This document shows positions 8,421 through 19,642 of a DNA stretch of 64,000 bases, piece after piece. Numbering within the stretch: position 1 is the stretch's first letter; each line of letters starts with the position of its first letter. This DNA is from Spiroplasma gladiatoris (GTDB lineage: Bacteria; Bacillota_I; Bacilli_A; Mycoplasmatales; Mycoplasmataceae): the NCBI RefSeq assembly GCF_004379335.1, contig NZ_CP038013.1, positions 310,001-374,000 on the forward strand, in the 5' to 3' direction. The position numbers and the translations under genes are program-made. Under the pieces are notes generated by a model that worked only from the letters and a program-made list of their open reading frames with translations, was not told the DNA's origin and did not search any database.

Positions 8421-9290
8421 ATGGCAGTAAACCCACAACAAATAAAAGAATTAAGAGAATTAACATCAGCTGGAATGATGGATTGTAAAAAAGCTCTTGA
8501 AGCAACTAATGGTGTAATCGATGAAGCAATTGTTTGATTAAGAGAAAACGGCTTAGTTAAAGCAGCTAAAAAATCAGATCGCGTTGCAGCTGAAGGTGTT
8601 GCTTTTGCAAAAACTAATGGTAAAAGAGGAATAGTTTTTGAAGTTAATTCCGAAACTGATTTCGTTTCAAAAAATGAAAAATTTATGAACCTTATTAAAG
8701 AAATGGGAGAAGCGCTAATTACTTCTGAAGCTAATTCTCTAGAAGAAGCTTTAGAAGTTAAGATTAGCAATGGGACTATTAAAGAAGCTTGCTTAAATGC
8801 AACAGCAACAATTGGTGAAAAAATTGAACTAAGAAGATTTGCTGCAGTTAACGATGGAACAACGGCTGTTTATAATCATGCAAATAGTCGTATATCAGTA
8901 TTGCTTCAGTTTGAGGGAGATATTTCTTCAGAAGATGCTTATGATGTATGTATGCATGTTGCTGCAATGGCTCCAAAATACTTATCAAAAGATGAAGTTC
9001 CACAGGACTTTAAAGATGTAGAGATGCATATAATTAAAGAAAACACAGATTTAACTGGAAAAGATGAAAAAATAGCAAAAGGAATTTTAGAAGGTAAGTT
9101 AAATAAAAAGCTTGCAGAAGTTACATTACTTGAACAAAGTTTTGTAAAAGATGAAAAACAATCAGTAGGAAACTTTATCAAATCCAAAAAAGCAACTTTA
9201 AAAACTATGTATAGATTTGAAGTTGGAGAAGGAATTGAAAAAGTAGTTACTGATTTTGCAGCAGAAGTTGCAGCACAATTGAAAGGTTAA
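8421..9290 (+). CDS. tsf: Elongation factor Ts
   Basis: A 289-residue EF-Ts, the exchange factor that recycles EF-Tu. The N-terminal UBA-like part reads [20 protein letters not shown], and the core has [14 protein letters not shown]. The RBS is AAGGAGG at 8407. Co-transcribed with rpsB. Confidence 0.96.
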
Positions 9291-9301
9291 GTGAGTAAAA
9301 A

Positions 9302-10105
9302 ATGTTATTAGCAGATAGTAGATGAGTTGGAATTGGAGAATTAGATAAAAAAAATATTTTATTAATTCTAATTGTTCAATTAGCAGTTGTTATAATACCA
9401 ACAATATATACATTATTTATATTATTTAAATTTAAAAAAATAGAAGATAAAAGAAAAAAAGTTAGCAAATCATGAATTTCAATAATTCTTTCATTACAAG
9501 GAGTCACTTTAATCCCCACAATCGCTGGTTGATTAATGTACTTTGGAAAGTCAATGTTAGCAGATAATTATGATCTTGCATTAACATTAGCTTGAGTATT
9601 TATTGGATTATGCTTTGCGCTGATTATTACTTGATTTACTTTATTATTCTTTTTACCTCAAAGAGTTTGAGTATTCTTCACAGAGGATAAATTGTATATT
9701 TTTGATAAAGGTATTAAAAAACAAAAAATTATTAACATTGTAAATGATATGTCAAAAGGAAATATTTATATAAATTACACTGAGGGAAAAACAAGTCTTA
9801 AAAAAATTGCTATTCCTGCTTTATCATCTACAGGTACATTTATATTCGCTAACGCTCCTATTGAAGGTATAGAAGTTGTTGAAGGAAGTCAAGCTGATTT
9901 CTTTAAAGCAAAAAGTATCGAATTGAAAATGGGAGGTTCATTAGACGAAGTTCAAGAACCTATTCAAGCAGATTCAAATACAATTGTTGAAGAAAACTCA
10001 AATACAATTGTTGAAGATAATAATCTTGAACAAGTCGATAATGGTGCAACTGATTTAAAAGATAATGAAAAATCTATTTTTAAAGATGACGAGTTCGAAG
10101 ACTAA
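9302..10105 (+). CDS. Membrane protein with acidic tail, unknown
   Basis: A 267-residue protein not recognised. It has three predicted membrane segments (about residues 19-42, 62-83 and 95-118) and then a cytoplasmic domain. The C-terminal 70 residues are acidic and include a direct repeat of SNTIVEENSNTIVEDN type. Five TGA Trp codons lie in the membrane part. The start at ATG 9302 has only a weak RBS and is 11 nt after tsf, so it may be translated by coupling. Confidence 0.7.
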
Positions 10106-10113
10106 TAACTTTT

Positions 10114-10139
10114 AAAAAAACCTATTATAGGTTTTTTTT
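10114..10139 (+). terminator. Terminator before the TPP riboswitch
   Basis: AAAAAAACCTA pairs with TAGGTTTTTTT across a TTA loop, ending the rpsB-tsf unit. Confidence 0.88.
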
Positions 10140-10157
10140 GTTATAAAATTAAGTTGA

Positions 10158-10250
10158 AAAAGGCAGAGGTAACTATAAAGTTTGAGAAATACTCTTTGAA
10201 CCTGATCTAGTTAATACTAGCGTAGGAAGTCCTTGATTTTTTAATCTGCT
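10158..10250 (+). promoter_or_regulatory. TPP riboswitch (THI element)
   Basis: The diagnostic thiamine pyrophosphate aptamer core is present: TTGAGA at 10181-10186, then CTTTGAACCTGATCTAGTTA and the tail ACTAGCGTAGGAAGT. P1 is GCAGA (10163-10167) with TCTGC (10245-10249). Six T residues follow P1, and the RBS GGAGGAG begins at 10259. It controls the ThiT-like gene, as expected for thiamine uptake. Confidence 0.92.
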
Positions 10251-10268
10251 TTTTTCATGGAGGAGTTC

Positions 10269-11249
10269 ATGGAAAAAAATAAAAAAATAGCTAATATTAT
10301 TTTGACAGTGCTTACAAGCATTAAAACAATTTTACTAATAGGTTTGTTAATTTATTATATGATTAAAGTTTTAGACGCTAGTCAATATGATGATGAAGGT
10401 AATATCATTGCTTTAAATAATAGTCAAAAAGGACTAATATATTTTGCTTTTATTTCAATAATTGTAACTTTTATATTATTAGCAATATCTTTTTTGATTT
10501 ATTTTATATATGATTATGAAAATAAAAATAAGCTAATACTATTTTCATTTTTAACATTTAGTATTGAAGGATTAATTTTTTCTTTATATTTAATAACAAA
10601 AACAGGATATCAAAAATTAAAAATTGATTTCAAATTTTTTAAAAAGTGAAAAATTATAGACATAACATTGATAGCTCTGCTGCTTTGTTTATATTTATTA
10701 ATTAGTTTTATAACTGGATTTATTCCACAGATGCCATTTTGAATTACAATTTCAATTAAATATATTATATTGTATTTTGGAGCATATATATTATCACTAT
10801 CTGCTTCGTTTACACTTTGCTTGTTAGCAGCTTGTTTAACTACAATTATGCCTGGTACAGCAATTCATACTTTTGTTCAATACTTATTTGATTATTTCAT
10901 ACCAATTGTTGGTTTTTTTGTAGCAGGTTTTTTTGTTCCGAAAAATGAAATAAAAAATAAATATTATCAAATATTTAGTTGATTGATATTTGTAATATCA
11001 CCGATATTTGTTCTCTATGGTAGTAGAGTGTTATCTGGAGTTTTATATTGATTAAATCCAGCTGCGCTTGGAGATGATGTATATTATTCATTTTTATGAG
11101 AAGGAAGATGAGGATATTCTGCAATTTACAACTCATTTAACACAATTACAGATTATGTTACTTTACAAATACTTGTTCCTGTTATATGTAAAACATTAAC
11201 TTATATAAAAAACAAAGTGGAGTTAAAAAAACTAAATAGTTATAATTAG
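10269..11249 (+). CDS. thiT: Thiamine ECF transporter S component, ThiT-like
   Basis: A 326-residue multi-pass membrane protein. The C-terminal two-thirds carry ThiT/YuaJ signatures: HTFVQYLFDYFIPIVGFFVAG, a SGVLYW segment and a terminal SAIYNSFNT-type segment. ThiT binds thiamine and works with the shared EcfA/A'/T module, which is not in the window. ThiT is normally under 200 residues; here about 130 N-terminal residues with three to four extra membrane segments are fused on. Start 10269 is preferred to the in-frame ATG at 10257 because GGAGG lies 5 nt before it. The TPP riboswitch supports the substrate. Confidence 0.82.
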
Positions 11250-11274
11250 TTTATATTTTTTTAGAGGTTTTAAA

Positions 11275-12882
11275 ATGAAAGAAAAAATAAAAGAAATTAA
11301 AAAAGAACTTGATAAAACTATACCATTGATAAAATTAACAAATGTAACTAAAAAATATAAAAATAAGGTTGCATTAAAAAATATTAATTTTGAAATAAAT
11401 TATGGCGATAGAATTGGAATAATTGGAGCCAATGGTGGAGGAAAGCCCACTTTAAGTGAAATACTTGGAAACATAAGAAAACCAACAAATGGTAAAATTT
11501 TCAGGCAAGATAACATAATAATTGGATTGCAGTTTCAAGAATCTAAATATCCTGCAGGAATAACTGTTTTTGATATGATCAAATATTATTTAGAAACATT
11601 TGATATTGAAATGAGTGAATCAGAGTTAGATAAAATTTTAAATATATATCAGATCAGTGCTTTTAAAAATAAATTTTTAGCAAATTTAAGCGGTGGACAA
11701 CAACAAAGAGTTAACATTCTATTAAGTTTAATTCATAATTCAGATGTTGTATTTTAGATGAAATTTCAACAGGTCTTGATATTGAAGTTAGAAGTGAAAT
11801 TTTTGATTACATTAAAGAAAAAGTTGTTAATGAAAATAAAGCTATGGTCCTTGTTACGTACATGATGAGTGAAATTGAAGAGTTGTGTAATAAATTTATT
11901 TATATTCATAATGGTGAAATAAAAGACTATGGAAATGTAAGTGATCTTGTAAAAGAATATAAATTTGTTCACAATTACACTTGAAAAAATTTCAAAGAAC
12001 AAAAAGCAAAAGATTATGAATTGTCAAAATTAAAAGAACAAAAAAATAATACAAAAAATAATAAAAATAAGTTTGATAAAATAATCAATAAAGCAAATAA
12101 TAAAGGTAAAAACTTACCCTTAATTAATTTACTCATAAAATACTATTTTAAGAGTATTGTACAACCATTCTTTTTATTTGGTTTTCCAATAATTATGTTG
12201 TTTATAGAAGGATTTGTTTTTAAAGGTAAGATGTTAAGTAACAACCTAGGAGACACAGAATATAGTTTATTGCATAATATAATTGGGTCAATATCAATAA
12301 CACAAATTATTGCAACAGGAATTTTTGTAATTCCCCAAACAATCATAGAATTTAAAAATAGTGTTTTATTAAAACGAATAGGAGCAACAAATATTAAACC
12401 ATTATTTTTTGTATTAACAGTAATTACGATAGGAACAATATTTATGGTTATAACTTTTTTTTGAACATTACTATGAGCTGGAATAATGTTTGGCTCTAGT
12501 TATGGTTGAAAAGAAATAGCAACACCTTATCAAACTCCTTATGCTTTAATATTTTTATTAATAATTTTGTTGGGATCAATATCTTTAGGGATGTTATTAT
12601 CAAGTTTATTTAAATCAACAACTGATTATGTTGCTGTTGCAAATATTTTATATTTACCAATTGCCTTTCTAGGAGGGTCTTTTTTACCTATTGATTTTAT
12701 TTTGTCGAGTGATGTTTTAAAATACGCAACATATTTAAATCCGTTTAAATATTGCATGGAACCTTTTAATGAAGCTTGAGCTGGAAAATTAACTTTTGAT
12801 TATAAGATTTTTATGTGTTTCGTGTTTAATTATAATTATATTTATAACAATTACTTCTAAAAAACTAAAATGAGAGTCTTAA
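11275..12882 (+). pseudogene. ABC transporter (ATPase-permease), frameshifted
   Basis: One ancestral gene for a fused ABC ATPase and ABC-2-type permease of about 535 residues. The ATPase part has a damaged P-loop (GANGGGKPT, Pro replacing Ser/Thr after Lys) and an intact LSGGQQQR. At 11751-11757 one T is missing from a T run, so the frame hits TAG in the Walker B strand; the LDEISTGLD continuation lies in the next frame from 11754. The permease half has six hydrophobic segments. A second shift near 12815-12830 separates the last membrane segment, whose frame ends at TAA 12880. Two frameshifts plus a P-loop change argue for decay and not sequencing error. Confidence 0.82.
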
Positions 12883-12890
12883 TCAATATA

Positions 12891-12920
12891 AAAAAAATAA
12901 GTTTATAAACTTATTTTTTT
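12891..12920 (+). terminator. Terminator before pyrH
   Basis: A perfect 15-bp inverted repeat without a spacer (AAAAAAATAAGTTTA and its complement) ends in seven T residues. Confidence 0.88.
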
Positions 12921-12960
12921 AGCATTTATTTATTTTTTAATTTAAAAAATACAATTTTGT

Positions 12961-12966
12961 TATAAT
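12961..12966 (+). promoter_or_regulatory. Likely -10 box of pyrH-frr
   Basis: TATAAT lies 18 nt before the pyrH start and just after the preceding terminator. No clear -35 is seen. Confidence 0.5.
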
Positions 12967-12984
12967 CTTTTTAGTGAGGTAGAT

Positions 12985-13701
12985 ATGGCATTAAAATTTA
13001 AACGTGTATTATTAAAAATTTCAGGAGAAGCATTAAAGGGAAGCTCAGAAGAAATTTATGCTAAAGAAAAATTAGAAGACATCGCAAGACAAGTAATAGA
13101 TTTAACAAGAGAAGGCTTACAAGTTGGAGTTGTTGTTGGAGGAGGAAATATTTGAAGAGGAAAATTAGCTGGGACATTAGAACTTCAAAGAATTGATGCT
13201 GACTATATGGGAATGTTTGCAACTATTATGAACGCTTTAGCATTTGAAGCAACTATAAAAAAAATGGGGTTTGAAAAAGTTAAAGTTTATTCTTCTTTAG
13301 AAATTAGAACTGTAACAAGTAATTATAATTATCGTAACGCAAGAGAAAAGTTAGATGAAGGATATATTGTAATATTTGCAGGGGGAACTGGATTTAGTTA
13401 TTTTACAACAGACACAGGAGCTTGCATTAGAGGTATAGAAATTAAAGCTGATGCTTTATTGATGGCAAAAAATGGTACAAAAGGAGTTTATGATTCAGAT
13501 CCAAATACTAACCCTGATGCAAAATTTTTACCAGATTTATCATTTCATGATTTAGTGGTTAAAAACTTACAAGTTATGGATTCAACAGCTGCAAGTTTAG
13601 CAAAAGATGGAAAATTAGAAATTGTTGTTTTTGATATGAATGGACAAGACAATATTAAAAAAATTGCCCATGGTCAATTAGAAGCAACATATATTAAATA
13701 A
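12985..13701 (+). CDS. pyrH: UMP kinase
   Basis: A 238-residue amino-acid-kinase-fold protein (LLKISGEALKGS, VVGGGNIWRG, GTGFSYFTTDT). It phosphorylates UMP to UDP. The RBS is GTGAGGT before ATG 12985. The order pyrH-frr is the common bacterial one; rpsB-tsf, usually just upstream, is separated here by the thiamine transporter and the broken ABC gene. Confidence 0.96.
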
Positions 13702-13715
13702 GAGGGGAATAAAAT

Positions 13716-14261
13716 ATGTTAAAAAATATATTAGAAAATACACAATTGGAAATGGAAGAAGTTATTGATTCATTTCAAAATTATTTATCAAAAGTTAGAA
13801 CGGGAAGAGCTAATGCTGGAATGTTAAAAAGTGTTATAGTTGATTTTTATGGATCACCAACTCCTATTGATCAAACTAGTCAAATTACATCTCCTGAACC
13901 ACAACAATTAATTGTTAAACCTTATGATAGAGGACAACTTCCAAATGTGGTTGCGGCAATTAATAAAGCCGATCTTGGTTTAAATCCAATGAGTGAAGGG
14001 GATTTAATTAGAATTATAATTCCTCAATTAACTGAAGAAGTAAGAAAAGATTTAGTAAAAAAAGTTCACAAAGAATTAGAAACTTTTAAAATTAGAATTA
14101 GAAACTCTAGAAGAGATGCAAATGATAAAATAAAAAAATCTGAATTAAATGAAGATGATAAATCTTATGGTGAACAAGAAGTTCAAAAATTAACAGATAA
14201 ATACATTTTAAATTTAGATAATATTTTCAAAGAAAAAGAAAAAGATTTAATGACATTATAA
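13716..14261 (+). CDS. frr: Ribosome recycling factor
   Basis: A 181-residue RRF (SYLSKVRTGRANAGML-like first helix, then PYDRGQLPNVVAAI and IRNSRRDANDKIKK). It splits post-termination ribosomes together with EF-G. Full length for the family. It is 14 nt after pyrH and ends at a bidirectional terminator. Confidence 0.96.
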   Translation: MLKNILENTQLEMEEVIDSFQNYLSKVRTGRANAGMLKSVIVDFYGSPTPIDQTSQITSPEPQQLIVKPYDRGQLPNVVAAINKADLGLNPMSEGDLIRIIIPQLTEEVRKDLVKKVHKELETFKIRIRNSRRDANDKIKKSELNEDDKSYGEQEVQKLTDKYILNLDNIFKEKEKDLMTL

Positions 14262-14275
14262 CTATATAAACAACA

Positions 14276-14330
14276 AAAAAAGTAAGTCACTTTAAGAAAT
14301 CAAAGATTTTTTAAAGTGACTTACTTTTTT
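14276..14330. terminator. Bidirectional terminator, frr / ASCH gene
   Basis: A 20-bp perfect stem (14276-14295 with 14311-14330) has an inner AAATC/GATTT stem in the loop. T runs stand at both ends, and the minus-strand stop codon lies at its edge. Confidence 0.9.
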
Positions 14331-14790
14331 AACTTTTTTTATAAACTAATTCAAACTCTTCAAACACTATTATTAATTCATCATTAAATTCAAAATTATT
14401 TTCTTTTGCAATTCGCTTTAAAAATAGCTCGTGATTATAATTTCAAGATTCTAAATTTTTATCTTCACCTTCTAATTTACAAATTTCAAAAGTCATATTT
14501 TTGTATTTTATAAGTCTAACGTTTGTTGTTCTAATTACACATCTTGGATTATTGTAATAATCAGTAACAATAGAATATTCTCCTATTTCTGGTAGACTTT
14601 CTTTTTCAATTTCAAACTGTTTTAAAACTGATGAAGTTGCTTTTTTCTTACCTGACAAAACAAGTTCTAATAAATTATTTGCTAATTCTTCTGTATGACC
14701 AAAATAAAAGTACTCACTATATTTTATAATTTTTTCTAAATTATTTTTGTCAATAAATTCTAATCAAAAATCTTCTATTTTTTTATTCAT
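14329..14790 (-). CDS. ASCH domain protein
   Basis: A 153-residue protein with the ASCH pattern: LVLSGKKKATSS, a GEYSIVTD strand, IRTTNVRLIKYKNM and a C-terminal FEEFELVYKKS. ASCH is a PUA-like fold linked to RNA binding or RNA amidase activity; the substrate here is unknown. The start is the ATG at 14790, behind a purine-rich RBS (GGAAGTAAGGA). Two TGA Trp codons are used. The stop TAA overlaps the shared terminator. Confidence 0.8.
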
Positions 14791-15006
14791 TCCTTACTTC
14801 CTTTTTAAATATAACAAACTTATATATTAATTATTTCTAATTGTAATAAGTGTATAACAATAATTCAAACTTATTACAAAGAAAATAACTTAAAAATTTA
14901 TTTTCTATACTTAAAAAAACATAATTTTTAATTTTACTTTACAATTAAGTAAAATTAGTTAATAATAATATTGATATTTAAAAAATAAAAGATAGAGGTG
15001 CTAATT

Positions 15007-16914
15007 ATGGGCTATAAATTAGGGGCATTAGTATCTTATAATGATGAAAATTGAGTAATTATAGACATTAAAACTAAAGAAATATCAGAAGGGCAACTGA
15101 CTTTTCTAAAAATTAAAAACGTTTTAAGTCAAGAAATTATTAATGTTAATTCAAATATTGTAAGAGAAGTTGAAATAAAACCTATAAAAGATGATAAAAA
15201 AGAAACTTTAGAAGATACACAATATATTCAATCTTTATTTAAAAGTGTTGGAGATGATGACTCTGATGAATTTTTTGATTTTGGTGAAGAAGATTCTTTA
15301 TTTGACATTGAAGAAATAGAAATTGATAACTCATTAAAAAGTATTGAAGAATATGATTCGATAAAAGAAAATAATCAAGAAAATAATTTTGTAAGAGAAC
15401 AAGAAATTTTTCAACCTCCTGAAACTAATGTGCATATAACAAATAAAAGTTTAAACGAAAACACTATGGCATTTGTAAATTCAAATCCAGTTGACGACAC
15501 TTTAAGTAACATGCAACCAATTGGAATTTTGAAAAAAGAAAGAAGAAATGACAATAATGATTTAAACAACCTATATGAAGGTCCAAAAATCATGCCCTCT
15601 AGAGTAAGAAATAACAATAATAATGTAAATGTTTTAAATGATTACAAAAATACGAGCCAGATTGAAAATCAAAATATTAATGAAAATATTTTAAAAAGTG
15701 AAGAAATTCAATTTAATAATAATTTCACTCAAAATGATAGTATTAAAATTAATAATGCTTTGCAAAATAATCAAACTCAGACAAAAATAAATAATGTTAA
15801 TCTAAATTACATTAACCAACAAATTAATGACGAAATTATTAAACCAAACATAACAGAGGTTAATGAAAAATTAAGTTTATTAAATAATAACGGTTTACAA
15901 AATAGTACTGATAATGTATTTACTAAAAAAGAAAATACGTATGATTCACCTGTTTTTTATAAAAAAAGTTTTGAAAGTTTAAGAGATGGTAATAAAAGTA
16001 CTTTAAATAGCTTATATTCTACTACGTCTAAAAATAATCTTGAAAACAAAAAAATAGAACCAATAAATTTCAAAAAAACTATGGCAGACCCAAACATTTA
16101 TGATTACTCAAAAAATGTTCAAAAACCTGAAGTTCCTTTTGAAGAATCTTTAGAAACTGCTGAACTAGATACTAAAACAGATAAATTGATATTAGAAGGA
16201 CTTGTAGGAAAAGCAAAAAAACACAAAGAAAAACACTTTGACGCTTTAACAACAGGACCTTTAAATACCAAAAAATTACTAGAAAGTTTTAATAAACAAC
16301 AAAAAATATCTGAAAACATTAAAAATAACTTTAAAACAAATCAAGAGAAAAATGAAAATACAATTTTTGGTTTAAATTCAAAACAAAACAAAAATTTATT
16401 AAAGGAATCTAAAACTTATAAAAAGTTTAAATTGATGACAGGTTTTTTAATAGCTATTTTTACAATTTCTTTTATATTACCAATTATTGGGATTTTTATG
16501 AAATCAAGTTTTGCTTATTTAGAATTAAAAGAGTTTAACTTTAATTCTATATTAGAAAAAGTTTTACACCTTTACATTTTAGATCAAAATTCTTTTATAG
16601 AGCAAAAAGTATATTTTGTTGCTGATTTATTTTTAATAATTCTAACACCAATTTGATTTTTAACTTTAATGATTTATGCATTGGTTTATCTAATCAGCAT
16701 AAGTGATAAACAATACAAAAAAATAGCTTATTATAATTTTGAGTTACAAAATAAAATGGAAATAATTGAGCAGATTCAAGAATACAATAATGAATCAAGT
16801 ACTTATATTATAAAAATTCATAATGATATTAAAAGACTAAAAAAAGACTTAAATTATTCAAAAAGTAGCAGTAATAAAGAAGAAAAAGAGCAAACAATTA
16901 ATATCCCGCATTAA
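15007..16914 (+). CDS. Large Asn-rich membrane-anchored protein, unknown
   Basis: A 635-residue protein not recognised. Residues 1-55 look like a small beta domain (MGYKLGALVSYNDENWVI). An acidic stretch follows, and then about 300 residues very rich in Asn, Lys and Gln, probably disordered. Two membrane segments lie near residues 475-497 and 535-565, and a charged helical tail ends the protein. The RBS is GAGGTG. The divergent ASCH gene is separated by 216 bp, which hold only A/T-rich promoter-like sequence. The topology suggests a long cytoplasmic arm tied to the membrane; the function is unknown. Confidence 0.7.
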
Positions 16915-16931
16915 ATTGGGGGTATTTTTTT
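16901..16931 (+). terminator. Terminator overlapping the stop of the Asn-rich gene
   Basis: ATATCCC (16901-16907) pairs with GGGGTAT (with one G-T pair) and is followed by seven T residues. The TAA stop is in the loop. Confidence 0.75.
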
Positions 16932-16975
16932 ATCTTTTGTATTAAAATAAAATAAGATTTTTTAAAGGAGAAAAT

Positions 16976-18460
16976 ATGCAAAATTGAGATTTGATAATAA
17001 TGATGCCAATTTTTTTGATTGCAAGCTTTTTTATAGTTGGTTTTGTGATTTATAAAGAAAAAATTAAAAAAAGAACATACTTATTTTTAATTGAAATAAC
17101 GATTTTTTGATTTGCAGTTTCTGTTATTGGATATCAACTTACCAATTATGCAGCTAGTTCATTTCAAAGCTTAAGCTCAATTAGCTATATATTGATGATA
17201 TTGTTTGGTTCAAGTTTTTTTGTGTTAATTTTTAAACCATTGGCAACATTTTTAACTGGTTTTATAAAACTAAGAAAATTATGAACAACAATTTCATATA
17301 GTTTGCTAATATTAATAGGAATTTTATTAAGTTCCATACAAATTGACAAAGTCTTTATCATTTTTTTATCAATTATTTATGCGATTTTGTTGTCAACATC
17401 TACAATTCATAATTTAATTTTAAATGAGCAACATTATTATCGAATTAACACATTACCAGTAACTTGGATTTGTTACATTTTTATTGGAGTCGGAAGTATT
17501 TTAGGAATTTATTTTTGTAGCTTAGAAACAGAAGTTTTAAAGTTGAATAACTATTTATTTTTTAATATATTTGTTATTTTAGCAGGGCTTTTTGTTTTAA
17601 TATTTAGTTTAACTTATTTTAAAGAAAATAAAAATTTATCTGGATCATTTGATCAAGAAGTAATAATTCAACTTCCTAAAAAAAATAATTGAAACTTTTT
17701 AATTATTTATTTTTTAACATTATTAATTTCATTAACATATTCTCTATCTAATTCTTTAACTACAAAAACATTTATGAGTTTAAAACTACTAGAGAGTGGT
17801 TATTTAAAAGAAGAAATTCAAACTTTAATAAGGGTTTTTGATTATGCTTCTGTTATCCCTTCTTTATTGGTCTCATACTTTATCTTTAAGTATCTTTTAA
17901 AATATTTTGGTCAAAGATATTTTCTAATGATTAATTTATTTGGTTTAGCAATTATGTATTCTATACTAGCTTTTACAAGTAATCCCTATATTTTTATAGT
18001 ATTAAATATTTTTATTGGAATATTTTACAATCAAATTATTTATACATTATTTTCATTTTGTATGTTTTGAAATTATAGAGCGCCTTCAAATCCAGTAACG
18101 GGTTTCTTTGGAACTGCGTTATTTTTAGGAAAAGTAATTATTGAAACAACAGAAGGAGCATTAATTAAAGATCATACTTCAATATTTAAAAGTTTAGATG
18201 ATATTTTTGATATTAATAATCATGAAACTCTTAGAGAAAATTTGACAGGTTATGGAAATATATTATCAATAACTTTTTCTATTTGTGCTGTAATAGTATT
18301 TATAATGATATTAATTTATTATTATACAAGTAAAAAATTAATTGCTGATTTTGTTAATTATAGATTAGCAACTCAAAATTTAAAAAGTATTTTGAAAAAG
18401 CGAGTTATTCAAAAAACTAAAACTCAAATTGATGTAACAAAATTAAAAATTAAAAATTAA
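16976..18460 (+). CDS. Multi-pass membrane protein, MFS-like
   Basis: A 494-residue protein with about 12 hydrophobic segments, a short charged N-terminus and a basic C-terminal tail. The arrangement resembles major facilitator proteins of Mollicutes, but no diagnostic MFS loop is clear and the substrate cannot be named. The RBS is AAAGGAG. TGA Trp codons occur at several points and one TGG at 17465. It converges on ispG through a shared terminator. Confidence 0.65.
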
Positions 18461-18490
18461 AAAATCAGCAATTAACTTTGCTGATTTTTT
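18459..18490. terminator. Bidirectional terminator, MFS-like gene / ispG
   Basis: AAAAAATCAGCA pairs with TGCTGATTTTTT. The true TAA stop of ispG on the minus strand lies inside the loop. Confidence 0.88.
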
Positions 18491-19548
18491 CAACTATCGT
18501 AGTATTCAAGTATTAGTTCTTTTAATTCAGGAACAAGTTTTTCTTGTTCTACTGTTTTAAAAATTTTTCCTTTTTTAAAAATTATTCCACCATTTCTTCC
18601 TCCGGCAATACCAATATCTGCTTGACTAGCTTCGCCAGGGCCATTAACCACACATCCTAAAATCGCAATTTTTAATGGAAACTTTAATTCTTCAACAAAT
18701 TCTTCAACTTCATTAACAACATCTTTTAATCCAAATTCTAACCTTCCGCAAGTTGGACAAGCAATAACTTCTACAATATTTTCATACAAGCCCATTGAAT
18801 TTAGTAATTTTTTTGCCACTTTAATTTCCATAATTGGGTCTTCGCTTAAACTAATTCTTATAGTAGAACCAATTCCGCTATATAATAGATATCCAATTCC
18901 AAAACTTGATTTAATTGCTCCGTTTAATAAACTTCCAGCTTCTGTTATACCGATGTGAGCGGGATAATTTCAAATTTCACTTGCCAAACTATAAGCTTCA
19001 ATAGCCATAAGTGGATCTGTCGCTTTTAATGAGTATATAATGTCATAAAATTCTAGTTTTTCTAAAATTTCAATATGTTCTCTTAGCGCTTCAACCATAC
19101 ACTTTGAAGTTCAACCATATTTTTCAACTAATTTTTTTGGTAAACTCCCTGAATTTATACCAATTCTTATAGGAATTTTTTTTTCTTTGCATTTATTTAC
19201 AACTGCAATTGTATTTTCTTCAATTCCAATGTTTCCAGGATTTATTCTAATTTTTGCACAACCAGCATCTGCAGCTATTAAAGCAAATTTATAATTAAAA
19301 TGAATATCAGCAACAACGGGAATAGGACTTTTTTTAACAATTTCTGCTAAACAATTGGCATCGTTAATTCCTAATACAGCTACTCTTACAATTTCGCATC
19401 CTTCATTATATAATTGATTAATTTGTTTGATTGTTTCTTCTACATTATGTGTTTTTGAAGTTGTCATTGACTGGATAACAACTTTGTTGTTTCCACCAAT
19501 TTGAACATTTCCAACAAAAACCTTTTTTGTATTTTCTCTATTTATCAT
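18472..19548 (-). CDS. ispG: 4-hydroxy-3-methylbut-2-enyl diphosphate synthase
   Basis: A 358-residue GcpE/IspG protein, the iron-sulphur enzyme before IspH in the MEP isoprenoid pathway. Cluster ligands are visible in IACPTCGR and GCVVNGPGEA, and the TIM-barrel part has VIQSMTTSKTHNV and RINPGNIG. ATG 19548 begins MINRENTKKVFVGNV; the longer frame upstream has no homology. The TGA after YYDS is Trp, and the protein ends at TAA 18472-18474 in the terminator loop. Its electron donor may be the ferredoxin at 29831-30016. Confidence 0.94.
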
Positions 19549-19642
19549 GTTTATTAATCTTTCTAAAACTCCTATTAAAAATAATACCATACAAGAAAAG
19601 AAACAAATATTTAATATATAATAAAAAAAGTGGGGTGTAATT

